Source of the DNA: Beroe ovata
Lineage: Eukaryota; Ctenophora; Nuda; Beroida; Beroidae
Direction of reading: 5' to 3'
Assembly (NCBI GenBank): GCA_946803715.1
Contig: CAMPET010000061.1
Coordinates: forward strand, 286,330-318,094
Length of the DNA stretch: 31,765 nt
Shown here one piece after another: positions 1 through 12,069 of the stretch (position 1 is its first letter; every line of letters begins with the position of its first letter). The notes beneath the pieces were generated by a model. That model ran no database searches. It was not told the origin of the DNA and worked only from the letters and a program-made list of their open reading frames with translations. Made by a program: the position numbers and the translations under genes.

Positions 1-15
1 GTGTGTGTGTGTGTA
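1..15. repeat. GT microsatellite at the left window edge
   Basis: (GT)7 at the first base of the window, probably the end of a longer tract. Confidence 0.9.
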
Positions 16-39
16 TCATGATAAAGCAACTGGTACTTA

Positions 40-58
40 GCAAACGGACTTATGCCCA
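40..58. repeat. edge fragment of the same dispersed repeat
   Basis: A 19-bp exact match, inverted, to 14547-14565. The rest of this copy is absent, either diverged or outside the contig. Confidence 0.5.
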
Positions 59-2515
59 TGATATCAACTGGTAGAAATGAAGTCAATAATACTATCATGG
101 GAAGTGAGGGTCACATGTTTAACATGTAACAGGATGCATAGTCATGATCTCGAAATGACCCACTTTTTTTGGACCAAACTCCATTTATTGCACATTGAGT
201 TATCGCGGGTGAGTCAAACTTCTTGACGCTCGATGATTTGATAAATCGAGAGCTTATCGCAGTAATCACTAATCACATTTGATGAACTATGATCAATGAC
301 TGATTGGGATATCGTAATCGTGATCCAGTGGGGATATCACAAGATATTGAGGTGTATATAATGATAGCGTCAATCAAATCAATGGACAAAACATCTCATT
401 AGCTGAATATTCCAAGAAAATAGGGTAAGATGGAAAACCTCTTTATAAGACAAAAACAAATATAAGATTGTATTTGAGAATCGAACAAGGCGTATAGTGG
501 AGTCGAGATGCCGATTAAGTAATTGCTCATTAGATAATTAGGGCACAATTAACCCAGTGCAGAACAAACGAGAAGCAGACAATTAGTCGGTCACAGATAG
601 TTCACATGACATATTTCAAATCACCTCACGAAAACTGCCTCATCCGATGAGAAATATGTCGAGAGTCGTGTGTGGATATTGGAAAACGGCCAGACAGCTA
701 TAATATAAACAGGACTTGTCTGATATGACACCTCGGTATTAGAGTACAGATTTGGTATGGTGTTCACTACATAAGGTACATGACATTTTGGTGATCAGGG
801 AACGGCTGATTACGCTGGCAACGACTTTGGAACCGCATGATTATTGCTGAAAATGACAATACCACTTCCGAGTGACAAAACCACGGCAATGCATGGCTTA
901 CGAATTGGGTTCCCATTTGGTCCCATATTGGGACCTTATGGAGACCCAATTCGTTAACAATAGCAAAATGCAATCAGACACACAACGTATAATAGGTATA
1001 GAAATGAGCTGTTACCAACTAAAGTCTGAAGAAAGTCGAAAAATAAACATCCAGCAGCGATGATCTATTGCAGAAGCCAGTGAATCTTGACATTGAGTAG
1101 GCATTGTACAGAGCTGTAGACGACGCTATTATTCATGAGCCGCATACCTTGTGTGTAGTAATTGGCAGTGAAGTAATCAACAATTAGTTAATCATGTATG
1201 AACTGTTATGGTGGGATGCCATTTGCCACATTCGCGATCCCTCCTGACGTTTTCTCACGTCAGAACACACCCCCGCGAAAACGCTCTGATCATTACATTC
1301 AGCTGAGCTAATTACCTACCATAATTACTTAATTAAGTAGAGTCGTGCTTGACTGCAGTAATTAGAGGGTAATGTGTAGTCTGTAATCCACAATAATACA
1401 GGGAATTGTATGGCGAAGTTCTATCTTCACAAAACCGCCAGAGAACTTTCTTGACTTAACAATGAATCCCATCTAAAATAAATCGGCAAACGAACTCAAA
1501 TTTATCACAAATTTGTGAGCTGAGCTAATATATTCCGCTGCTATAGTGCTGCGCCCGGTGATCGTGATTTTCCACCAATTTGAGAGGCTAAGGATCTCGG
1601 TGTAGGGAGAGAGTATATAGAGCCACGGACTACGTTATGTAATGAGCTAAAAATAGAATTCAGAGTTGTAGGGAGAGATAAGGAGATAGCACTATAATTC
1701 ATATCTCGCAGCGAACTGAAGAGCATGGGTTACATAGGTAGTAATATCTATCCTGTGTGCATGGACCACTGACAAGACGCGAGTTTGGCATCAACTTTGC
1801 AAAAAATATCAATCATGAAACCTGCTTACAAATATTCACTGAATATGAAAGACTAGAGCCACGACAAAAATATCAGTACCGGTATGTGTTAATCAGGGGC
1901 TCATAAAGGTGGAAAGATGATTGTGAAGAGTAATCTACGGAAAAATAATTAGATTAACTGTCCCATTAATCGAATATTATAAATCCTACCTGCTATTTTT
2001 AGCAAGAAAACTATGTAATTCTGACGCCCCAGAGTCACATCTAATTGGCCTGGAGGAAAGGGAACTATATGCCAGAGTGGGGCCAGAAAGATCAGAATAG
2101 AAACATATTATTTCCAATAAAATTGTCGGGTTATTTATAGCTGAATGGGATGTTTCAGTAAAGGACCTAGGTATTGATAATGTCGATGTAATGTTGCCGG
2201 CAAGAATCATAGATGAGACTTTTAGAATAATATGAATACCTTATTCAATATTCATTTACAGCAATTAGTGCGACATTCAAAATTCAAATCCGCTGCACAA
2301 ATTCCCAAGTCGGTCAAGCATAAGAATAACTCCACATGGGCGAGTACTGGGATATGAGCAATCCTGAGCAACATTGTGAGCAACATTGTGAGATACAGAA
2401 CGTCCAATTGAGATGTGAAAACGTACAATGCCTTGACCAAGTGCAGTTGTAACTGAGTAATAGGGCGTGTAGCTCAGTGTACAACGGAATACTTTATACA
2501 GTTCAATGATCATGA
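59..2515. other. no gene seen
   Basis: AT-rich non-coding sequence with only short stray frames. A 13-bp duplication (CAACATTGTGAG) lies at about 2371-2392, and a box-A-like TAGCTCAGTGTA at 2468. Confidence 0.6.
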
Positions 2516-2594
2516 TGTGTGTATGTGTGTGTGCTGTGTGTGTGTGTGTGTGTGNGTGTGTGTTTGTGGGTGTGTGTGTGTGTATGTGTGTGGT
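2516..2594. repeat. GT microsatellite
   Basis: An interrupted (GT)n tract with one undetermined base at 2555. Confidence 0.95.
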
Positions 2595-3569
2595 GACTTG
2601 TGTCTGCAGACAATAGAAAGGCTAGATAGATAAAACTATTACCTATTCATACTGCTCATTGAATATGGCTGCATTTCAGTTTGATTAATAATAACGATAA
2701 CCCATCATAGCCAATCTCGTCTCCTTATTCGAAATGGACTTTGAAGTTTGATGACTATTGTTCATCGAAATCATGTGGTCAAGCTTTGAAATATGAATAA
2801 ACAATGAGTTCGAATGAGAGAGATAGCAGGATAAGTGATAAAAGCAGGGTCCACTTAACATCACACTAGGCACAAGCGGCTGCGCTCATGAAGAATCATT
2901 GTGACTAAAATAATACCGCCACTTATACCCCAAGCACAAGCCGCCAGCTTAGCTGAGCCACCACCAGGAATCTGATCTGCAGGTTATTATGAAGGAGCGA
3001 TAGTTGGTACCTCTATATTGTCGCTCACAAAGCTATTATAAACCCATATTCTGTGTTAGCCAATCACACTCAAATGATGCTACCGATTCAGTTACATGTA
3101 GTGGTATACCCATAGATGCAGTCCATATTATACTCGGATATTCAGGCAAAAGTTTACATGATATCATAATGATGCTATGCGGATATGAGTAACGATATAT
3201 TCGAAACGTTTTACTATCATACCCATGTTGCCCAAGCTTGACTACTCCGAGAGATATTGGATGGAAGCCAAGTGGCATTGCAGATGAGGGAGAAAATGCA
3301 TTCAAACAGAGGAATGGGCAAAAATGGATCAGTGAAACATATAATGACTCGTATAGACCAGATTCTTCCAGGCAGTAGGCACAACTGTTTTTCTGAATGA
3401 ATAACCAAGGAAAAGTTCTGCATAGTTGGAAACTTCGTTACAAATATATGAGGCAGATTCCTCCAAGTTACAAGAGCACTATGTATCCTCTGACCATGAT
3501 GGCATTATGACGCAACTGAGATACGGTGTTTGGCAAAATCCAATGGCAATAACAGCCAATACCACTATG

Positions 3570-3621
3570 AGTGTGTGTGTGTGTGTGTCTGTGTGTGCGT
3601 GTGTGTCTGTGTCTGTGTATT
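3570..3621. repeat. GT microsatellite
   Basis: (GT)n with C interruptions; a short CA-rich tract follows at 3670-3692. Confidence 0.95.
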
Positions 3622-3935
3622 GCAGAGGCCTCGCCCAGTAACACACGGGCTAGATGAACATGCCTAACCACACACACAAACACACCCACCCACCCGATAT
3701 TATATTGTGATAGGATAATCGAATTCGATACACACAGTGGCTGACAGATATACACTTCGTATTGGATACTCATCTTCAGTGGGAGATGTCAGTGGTCGGA
3801 TAGCTGTTAGCAGCTTATACAGTGGGTGAATCTCAAATTCCCCCTATTGGGGAACACCTCATATTACTGCCTCATTAGCCTGCAAAACACACAGCGACAC
3901 AGACACAGAGACACAGACACAGAGACACACTGCGT

Positions 3936-4110
3936 GTCCAAGCAGCTCTATGGGAGACATAGAGACAGTAGACACAGTAGATTATTGATGTAAGAATAAA
4001 ATTTCCTTTTACTGAAAAAATTCCTCCTACTGAATCTGGATACATGTCCAAACAGTGCTATGGGAGACATAGAGACACAATCTGGATACATGTCCAAACA
4101 GTGCTACGGG
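3936..4110. repeat. three-copy short duplication
   Basis: The motif TGTCCAARCAG..CTAYGGGA recurs at about 3936, 4045 and 4089. The first two copies continue GACATAGAGACA, and the last two share CTGGATACATGTCCAAACAG, so copies 2 and 3 are a recent tandem duplication of about 44 bp. Confidence 0.75.
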
Positions 4111-5723
4111 ATGATAGAACTGGTACCTATCTCCTTGTTTCTCCTTTTATACCCCTCTCTTTCCCTCTCTCTCCCTCCCTTTAGATATTCCCCATTTGTC
4201 ATGGTTACCATCTGAACTGAGTCAAAGTGACAAATGAACATCGAGATTTGACAAATCAATCAGAGATATCATACTCCTCTCTCTCTTTCTAATGACTGGA
4301 TCAGAATGGGTCAGCGCAGTTGTGATAAGAGTTCCCCCGTGATGAGCCTATCTAGATTATGTATTCGTTGTACAATGGGAAAATAGTCATGTCTGATGAT
4401 GGCTCAAGACTTCGTGGGCGTCTGGTCTAATGAAGACATGGATAATGGAAGACGGGAGAGTAGTAATGGAGGATCATTGATTACGAGGACGATTTGAAGA
4501 CCGACGATCGAAAAGTCGAGACTACGTGGAAGGCGGAAGCAGAACAAATGTGGAAGCAGAACGCCAGGACAGTTGTGGAACCCGAACAAAGTGCAATATG
4601 CAAGTCCTCTGGCATTTTGGGATTGTGTAATAAGCGTAGCTCAGTGAGCACTAACTGATGGATCCAAAAATCTTGGACCAAGGCCTTGTTACACAAACCA
4701 GAAATTCTGCATAGCGTTTATCAGAGATTCATCTTGACAATATTAATTTCTGTTCATCTCAAATCAGGAAAAAAAACCTACAATAGATGTCCTAAATTGC
4801 TTTTCATAATTTTGAACTTTTATGGTCAACCACCTTAAGAAAATGGCTTGAGAAACTCGATTCGTCATATTAATCTACAATTAAAACGCAAATTATGGCA
4901 TTCAAATTTCAACAGAGAAGTCGTTTAAGTGCTGGTGAAGACATTTGTCAATTACAGCTAGTCGATGACATGGGAAAATGATGAAGAAAATACTAAGTGA
5001 AAATGAAGAATGCAATCAATGCGTGAAGACCAGCTCATGTGCCGAACAATCTAGGACCGTTTAAATCTTAGATGAGCTCGCGCGCATCATATGACCCTTG
5101 AACACTTCATATTAAATCACATAAGTAGGTACTACAGCCGATAAATTGATAAATCCTGTGAGAGAAGATTGTCAGCTTTTCACTTTCTCTTTACCCCGGT
5201 GGGAAAATCATCATGACATCACCCAATTCCTCCTCAACTATAGACGTTTGGTCATCACGGCCCAATATAATAGTGGTTCAATATAATAGTACCCTACATA
5301 CATAGATATGAACGAGCAGGACAAATTGTGGTAAGATTTGGTAAGATTGCCAAATATGGTGTTAGGAGGATGGCAGCTCGCCGGGAAATGACATGAAAAG
5401 TGTGCCAATTACTCGCCCATCAAGTAAGTGTGCCATCAAGACACTCACCGCGTATGTGAAAATTATTGGTGATGAGTATTAATCTCTATTTTCAGCTTTC
5501 TTGTAGAGCTGAAGCCGAGCCCGCATTCAAACATGGTCCATAAGGGGATATGCTTTCGTAGTATCTCAAACTCATGGAAATGATAGGACGTACCTACAGA
5601 AATCTGCAGCTGATTCAGGAATCATGAATAGTCGCATAGACCGAAAATAACACTATCAGGAATAGCCAGACTGTAAAACTCGTGCAGATCACACAGCAGA
5701 CATGCATTAAAATGGCACCAGAC

Positions 5724-5973
5724 GTGCATAAGACTGGCCCCTGGCAATGATGGTAAACGGAGTTTCATGGAATTAGAGTAGCGCTAGACCCGCGCCAAAC
5801 CAGCGCCGGACCCGCGCCAAACATGCGCTAGACTGGCGTTAGACCGGCATTAGACCGGCGTCAAACCTGCACAAAACCGGCGCCAAACCTGCATTAAACC
5901 GGCATTAGACCGGCATTAGACCGGCGTTAGACCTGCATAAGACCGGCGCCTGGCCAAAGTGGTAAACGGACTT
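5724..5973. repeat. dispersed repeat, copy A: 11-12-bp tandem array between direct repeats
   Basis: An imperfect array of units like ACCGGCATTAG and ACCGGCGTTAG (about 5785-5945), flanked on both sides by related 35-bp segments (TGCATAAGACYGGCSCCTGGC then TGGTAAACGGA). The right-hand border GGCGCC..AAACGGACTT (5945-5973) recurs inverted at 14554-14582. Confidence 0.8.
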
Positions 5974-6790
5974 GTTTACTATGGTCCATGATAACTGAAA
6001 ACAGACCGTTTATAGTCAATAGTGTGTGAGTTGAAATGAAACTACTGTTTCGAACTGGGATAGACCTGATTCTCAATGATATTTAGCCGGTTATTAGACT
6101 TAGCAGCACTACTAACATTAGTATAAAATTTATGGCATTATGGAAGCATATAATTTTCGCGCAGCTGCATCTATATCATAAAAGTGTATCGGAGAATCAA
6201 TGATAATATGTTGCACATCTCTTGATCCAAGACTGTATGCCACAGATAAAGCCCTGTAGACCAGTCAAATAAAGAGTTCAAACTTTGTTGAGTGCAGCTA
6301 TATTAGAGGAACAAAAACTAAAATTTGTGATATCTGGTAATCACTATCTGGTAATCAACGCGATGATGGAATTATTCCTATCACCGATAAAATGATATCA
6401 GCAATGTTATTTCTCCGTATAAAAGAGGTGTTGGTCGTCGGAATTTTAATTAACAAATATTATGCAAAACTACGTCAACATCTGGCCCACGGATAATGAA
6501 ATGACCTTCATGGTGACGTCACATAACGTACTCGCTGATACAAAGGAGTAATTATTAAGGTCTAGGAGTAATTAATTACGAAATTTAAAAACACATACTT
6601 ACGCGTGCGTAGTGATGAGGTGATTTGTTCTGACTTGGATGTCAATAACATATGACTGGCTAGGAGCCGTTATAAACAGTTAAAACTAACAACTTGCTCC
6701 GATATAACAGATGACGGAATCATAATATTTCGATCCGATTAATTCATAACCATATGAACACCTGATCCACCCCTCTGCAGGTACCCATGA
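5974..6790. other. no gene seen
   Basis: It holds a TATA-like CGTATAAAAGAGG at 6417-6429 and a perfect CRE (TGACGTCA) at 6514-6521 about 90 bp downstream. No coding exon is attached. Confidence 0.5.
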
Positions 6791-7000
6791 GGTACCATGG
6801 CACCCGGTACCATGGCACCAGGTACCATGGTAACAGGTACCATGGCAACAGGTACCATGGCAACAGGCACCATGGCAACAGGAACCATGGTAACAGGTAC
6901 CACGGCAACAGGTACCATGGTAACAGGTACCATGGCAACAGAAACCATGGTAACAGGTACCATGGCAACAGGTACCATGGCACCAGGTATCATGATACGT
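6791..7000. repeat. 15-bp minisatellite, 14 units
   Basis: Tandem units of GGTACCATGGCAACA and close variants (GGYAACA or GGCACCA), in strict 15-bp register from 6791; the last unit is degenerate. Because the unit is five codons long and has no stop, most frames on both strands stay open through the array and give fake repetitive proteins. Each unit combines GGTACC and CCATGG palindromes with an RFX-like half-site (GGYAAC). Confidence 0.95.
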
Positions 7001-8103
7001 GGTAGGGCCCTGATACCATGATGATGATAATGTGAGAGTGGCAGTGAGGTTATAATTGGTTATGTAAGGTGTTTTTGTGAAAGGAATCACATAGTATGGG
7101 CATTATCCTGGATTTTGAGGCTTATCTGGGAAAAAATTCCTACCTGCAGTTTTTCTGCATAAATCAACTGTACTAAGTATCTAGAACCACCAAAAAATTT
7201 TTTCAAGCTCAATNTCTTATAGTTCTAGGCTGTGATCTTTTGGCATTTTTCTGCCGCTATAAAATAAAGATTTATTTATGGAAAATGATCATCCGATATT
7301 TAATTGACAGGCGCCAGAATGCCAGATGACACTGACAGTCAAATCATTGTGCCAGCGCCGAATTCATCATGACAAATTGCTGCCCGGCCGGCCGGAGCTT
7401 AAGATGTGCAACGTTTTCAATGACAAGACCTGATCATTTATTGAAATAACCTAATTAAATTATCCAATTATGTCGTGAAATTGCACTGAATGGCGAGAGA
7501 TCATGAGGTATGCAGGAAGAAGGATGGAAAAATGTGGGAACTGTTTCGAAATAGGATTTCACCGCAATAACACGGCTTGTTGGAATAATTACTGTATGTA
7601 TTTTACTAATTAAATCTCACTAGATTGTCACAATATTATTATGCACTGTATGTAAAGTATAATCATAACTATATTTTACATAACTATTGAACTCATATTG
7701 GGTAAAACTATGATCAAGTACCCATAACATACTTTTTGTCTGAGAGTATCCCAACAACTCAATTAGAGTAACACGGGAGTTCAGAGTGTTCTCATTATAG
7801 AGTCATGTAATGTAGTAATTAGCTAATGTTTTAATTAGCTAATGTAGTACATTACAGCTGTTTTCAGCTGTATATCTATAATCAGTTCACTGCGATAAAT
7901 GCAGTCCGTGACGGATATTAGAGCTGATGCAGACAGAGCCATGATCATCTTTTGTTCCCCTCGACAGACGACTATTGCATAAGCCGATCCAAAAGATCCA
8001 CGTTAATTCGTCATAAGGGCCATATTCATCAACTTAAAGTTCGAACTTAAACGGTGATTCAAGGTTGAGCTCACCCTCTAAATGGATTAAAGATGCAACT
8101 TTA

Positions 8104-8155
8104 TCATGTCGGCTAATTTTATGTTTATGTCGGCTAATTTGCCATGAGTCGGCTA
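8104..8155. repeat. three copies of GTCGGCTAAT
   Basis: ATGTCGGCTAATTT, ATGTCGGCTAATTT and GAGTCGGCTAATTG in tandem at about 20-bp spacing. Confidence 0.6.
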
Positions 8156-8831
8156 ATTGGTCCTAAGTCACGACCCATAGAGCGTAAGTTTTTCATTCGT
8201 AGCCGAGAAAACAAAATTAGTGATCCTCGCTATGAAAAACGTATAAAAACGCGTGGCAGACAGCAGCTACATGAATAACGCACATGAGATCGTAGCTACA
8301 CGTGGTATGCGTGCGCGGTCTCTTTCACTGAGCCATAAAAAGTGCGAAAAAACGCTCTCGCGTAAGCGTAGCGGAGACAACAATCAAAATAATTACACAA
8401 CATAATTCGAGTTGTGAAATGTACTTACATGGTAAAAATCATAGGGAAAACCAGCGTATGATCAAAATTTCACAGGGAAAATGCTCACTATAGGTAACTA
8501 GCATAGGTTCAATACCTACGCAAGACTATCGCATAGGAACGGCAAAGCTGTTTGAGAATTCTAGTACTTTCTATAAAGAATATTAAGTCAAAAACAGAAC
8601 ATTGACTCGTTTTAAACAAAACTTTACAGAGACGTACTACAATCAAGCCACATAATTACTGGTAAAATAGAAGACCTTTGTTCGATTTGAATCACCAGCT
8701 GTTTTTATGATCAACGCTATAGCCAATATAAGGTCTCCTCCTGAAAGAGATCATCATGAATACGAATGGACGATAAATTATGCTGAATGGAGCAGACAAA
8801 TGGAAAACGGGAATAAAAAGCGCCCCTCCCC

Positions 8832-8922
8832 CTTTCAATTTTCGTAATGGACCATTAGAATGGGTTTTCTGTCCCCCCCCCCAAAAAACCACAAACTATT
8901 GGTCCATTACGAAAATTGAAAG
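8832..8922. repeat. inverted repeat with 23-bp perfect arms
   Basis: The arm at 8832-8854 (CTTTCAATTTTCG...GGACCA) is the exact reverse complement of 8900-8922, with a 45-nt loop holding runs of C and A. It could be a short MITE-like element or a transcript hairpin. No target-site duplication was recognised. Confidence 0.75.
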
Positions 8923-9565
8923 ACTAGTAGGTTCGATAGTGTAAATGGGCAGCGACATGACCACACGGAGAAACATTACAGCTGATTACAGTGGGTCAGT
9001 TGAAGCAGTATGATGAAAGCAAGCTCAGTACACGCCCACCCACTATTGAGGATACATACGCAGGAAAAATGCAGCTATACTGCCAGCCATAATTTATCAA
9101 AATTCCAACCAAACCCTCGAGCTGTTCAGGCCTGCCTTGTCAACACAGCACAGTGCAAGACACAGTATATCAATGCGTGAGCTGTATTATACTAATGTAT
9201 TTCGGTAAGGAATGTTGGAGAAAAACTCGAGGATGCCAACTATTTGGTAAGCTATTTCATGGCATGCGAGTTCTGCAAATCATCATGACATTGTAGTGAC
9301 ACATGCATCATGCCATCATTACTACAAATGCTGACTGCTGCAGCTGTGCTATAGAATTGGTAATAGATACGGTGAAAAACTGGGGAAAATGATATAGGGA
9401 GATCAATGAGAATGCGTTCTTATAAGTGTTGACGACAATCACAAGCGCCCAAATCAGTTCGCGAAAACGTATTTTGCGTTTAGACTTTAGGCAATAATAG
9501 TTTGCGTGCACGATATACAATTGTTTGAAAAATAAACGCGTACAACTCATCTTGACCCCGTGCAA

Positions 9566-9650
9566 CAAATGTGTTAAATTTGACCGCGAAATATTCACCT
9601 TCGACCACCGACCATGTAAAATGTGTCAAATTTGACCGCGAAATTTCACA
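9566..9650. repeat. tandem duplication of about 50 bp
   Basis: ATGTGTTAAATTTGACCGCG and ATGTGTCAAATTTGACCGCG, each continuing AAATATTCAC or AAATTTCAC, lie about 50 bp apart. Confidence 0.7.
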
Positions 9651-10872
9651 CCACGTGACATTGTTTATCTAGGCTGCATCACAAGACGGTTTCATTTCTC
9701 ATAGAAGTGAGAGTCAATCCCGAATACAGTGCGGCGCCAAATTAACGTTGTGGCACTGGCTGTTCACTGCTCAGTTTTATGAAAACGACAGCAGGTGGAA
9801 ATTCGGGTGCTACCATAGCACAATTACAACCTTTTACAATTTTCAAATTGATTAATTATGGCTCATACGGGGTTTGTTACCTATCAAGCAACTATTTTCA
9901 GTTTAGATCTCAATTTTGTCTCGCAAATTTCAAAGAAGTTCAGCGATTCGTCAAATTTCGGCGTAACTTTAATGACAAATTGTATCGATGAAATAAAGTT
10001 GAATTCGATTTTGACAAGTTCTAATCTATCCTAGCGCGATAGATACATATATCTAAATCTTTGCTTCGGTGTGAAAATTTCGTCATCAAATATGATATTT
10101 CGAACATTTGCTTGATTCTTGGGATGAATTGAGTGCTCACATATGCGCGTTACTATGGAGATAACTTCATGTTATAATGGCCACATTTACTTTGATTTAA
10201 CGTGGTACTACAGTCTACACCCTGTTATCATACTAAAAAAGATAGTAGATACTACCTAACTATCTAACTAAGTAAGACTAAAATATGGAGTAAGTACTCG
10301 CCACCCATCAGAAGACGGACATGAGACAGACACAACACTAGCTAGTGCCTAACAGCCAAACTACCTAACTTATATCTACAAATGACAATATATTATGACA
10401 ACCCTTTCAGCTGAGTCGGGGATCACGGGTTGAGTGTCGCGGAGCACAATAACTGGACAGGTGGAAGCCAGTGGTCGACAGAGAGATATGGCAGGTGTTT
10501 CTATTGAAACTGCTTTCTGTCTACCACAGACATCTAGGAGTAGACACTATAGTGTCTATATATAAATTAGTCCTAAAGAGCTAGTTTCGTTATCACGAGG
10601 GAATAATGAGCTGATGTTGCCTCTCTCTCTCTTATTGTTGTTCTGATACAAACACAGCTGTCAAGCTGCCAAGAATATGTCACATATTTGGCAGATTGAC
10701 ATGGATGCAGCTGTTAATATATACGATCACACGTTTTCTCATCACAATAGCGCGACATCTCGCGGGTAATGATCACGCCACACTTGATAACCATGTAATG
10801 ATTGACAGCCGTAGCTTATAAAAAAATCAGCCACGGCTAATCATCATAAAAATCTTTATATACCTTTTTTAT

Positions 10873-10917
10873 ATAGAGAGGAGAGAGAGAGAGGTGGAAA
10901 GAGAGAGAGAGAGAGCT
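10873..10917. repeat. GA-rich simple repeat
   Basis: GAGAGGAGAGAGAGAGAGG and a second (GA)n run. The purine strand is plus. Confidence 0.85.
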
Positions 10918-11933
10918 GGCACGAGGAAAACACGTGATATTTCAACACACGTGATATGACTGATGATACACGTGCGCAGACATATTGTTACCATGACAAC
11001 ATCGGAATTATCATATGTTCAAAAGTTATGTCTTTACTCTTTACAACAGACAGCACCATCAGTAGGTTTATTACCAAATATAATGTGGCCGCCGGTGGGG
11101 TGTCAATTTCGACACGATAGCACCTATACTCCGTTAAATAACAATAACCAAGATAAGGTTGTAGAAATGGGTCAGAGCCAGAATCCATGATGCTTACAGT
11201 GGGTTTTTTAGAGATAAGCACTAAAAAACTGACCAGCACTGAATTGACCAGCAGTCAGCGCTGACACAGACAAAAGCGCAGACACAAACACAAACATACA
11301 TACATAGAAACACTGAAATCCACTAAGGGGGAACCCCAAAAAGTTAGACTATAGTATAGTGATCCAACAGTGAAAAATAATCTGGAGGACTTCTTAACGA
11401 CTTAACAAGGCTTTTCTGCTGTAAATTTGTCTAAAAATAGACTTTCACAGTTCCACAATCCAGTGAAATACGTCTTTCTCAGTTAGCAATGTCTAGGACG
11501 CCAGACGTGCTATAATAAATTAACCGATAAACAAATTTGGGACTGGATGGGGGTTCATCATCACAGAAATGTCCGTATCGGGTTATCGCAATGATTTATC
11601 AGATCGTAATGATAAGTATTTTGCATATTCACTGTGAAACTGACATCCACCTTCATCCATTCACAAGGCCAAATATTACCTAATATTTTGTGAAGCGGTA
11701 ATCAGGAGAGCTGTATATACTGTAAAATTCCGTCTTAATTAGATTTCTTGCAGAGATCTCTCGTAGAATATGGAATTCGTAATATGCGCAGTGCTAATCG
11801 GTTAATTCGCTTATCATAATTCATGAATCATTATCGTCCATACATAAGCTCAGAAGTCAGAACTGTCATTATGCAGTGCATATCAGTGAAGAATCATTAT
11901 CAAGACACATTATAACGTACTCGGACACAACTT

Positions 11934-12001
11934 GCCCACACACACAGACACACACACAAACACAGACACACACACACACACACACNATCTAAATAATAAA
12001 A

Positions 12002-12066
<65 letters not shown>
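11934..12066. repeat. CA microsatellite
   Basis: An interrupted (CA)n, an undetermined base at 11986, then about 30 pure CA units from 12005, the longest microsatellite here. Confidence 0.97.

Positions 12067-12069
<3 letters not shown>

Larger units (their letters stand above)
2595..5723. other. no gene seen apart from listed repeats
   Basis: Frames here are short and show no family motif. CA/GT-rich tracts lie at 3670 and 3890-3930, and a CT-rich run at 4130-4185. A tRNA box-A-like GTAGCTCAGTGAG at about 4637 has no box B. Confidence 0.55.
7001..10986. other. no gene seen apart from listed repeats
   Basis: AT-rich. There is a nested inverted repeat around TTAGCTAATG at 7800-7850, an undetermined base at 7213, and the hairpin and duplications listed separately. 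A 70-codon plus-strand frame at 9779 has no recognisable features. Confidence 0.5.

Noticed and set aside
2463-2512. tRNA-like stretch with box A TAGCTCAGTGTA and a partial box B GTTCAATGA
   Set aside because: No acceptor, anticodon or T stems form. At most it is an old SINE or tRNA relic.
3036-3773. Minus-strand frames of 68-101 codons near the GT microsatellite
   Set aside because: Low-complexity THTHTH and RHRH runs come from the GT tract; the rest shows no motif.
4630-4700. tRNA-like GTAGCTCAGTGAGCAC
   Set aside because: Box A only, with no box B and no cloverleaf.
6686-7090. Several overlapping open frames on both strands with pentapeptide repeats (MVPVA, HGNRY, WYLLP)
   Set aside because: They are by-products of the stop-free 15-bp minisatellite, whose unit is a multiple of three, so nearly all frames stay open. 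None has flanking splice sites or a plausible start.
9779-9991. 70-codon plus-strand frame starting MKTTAGGNSG
   Set aside because: No domain, no strong splice sites or promoter, and AT-rich composition like its surroundings.
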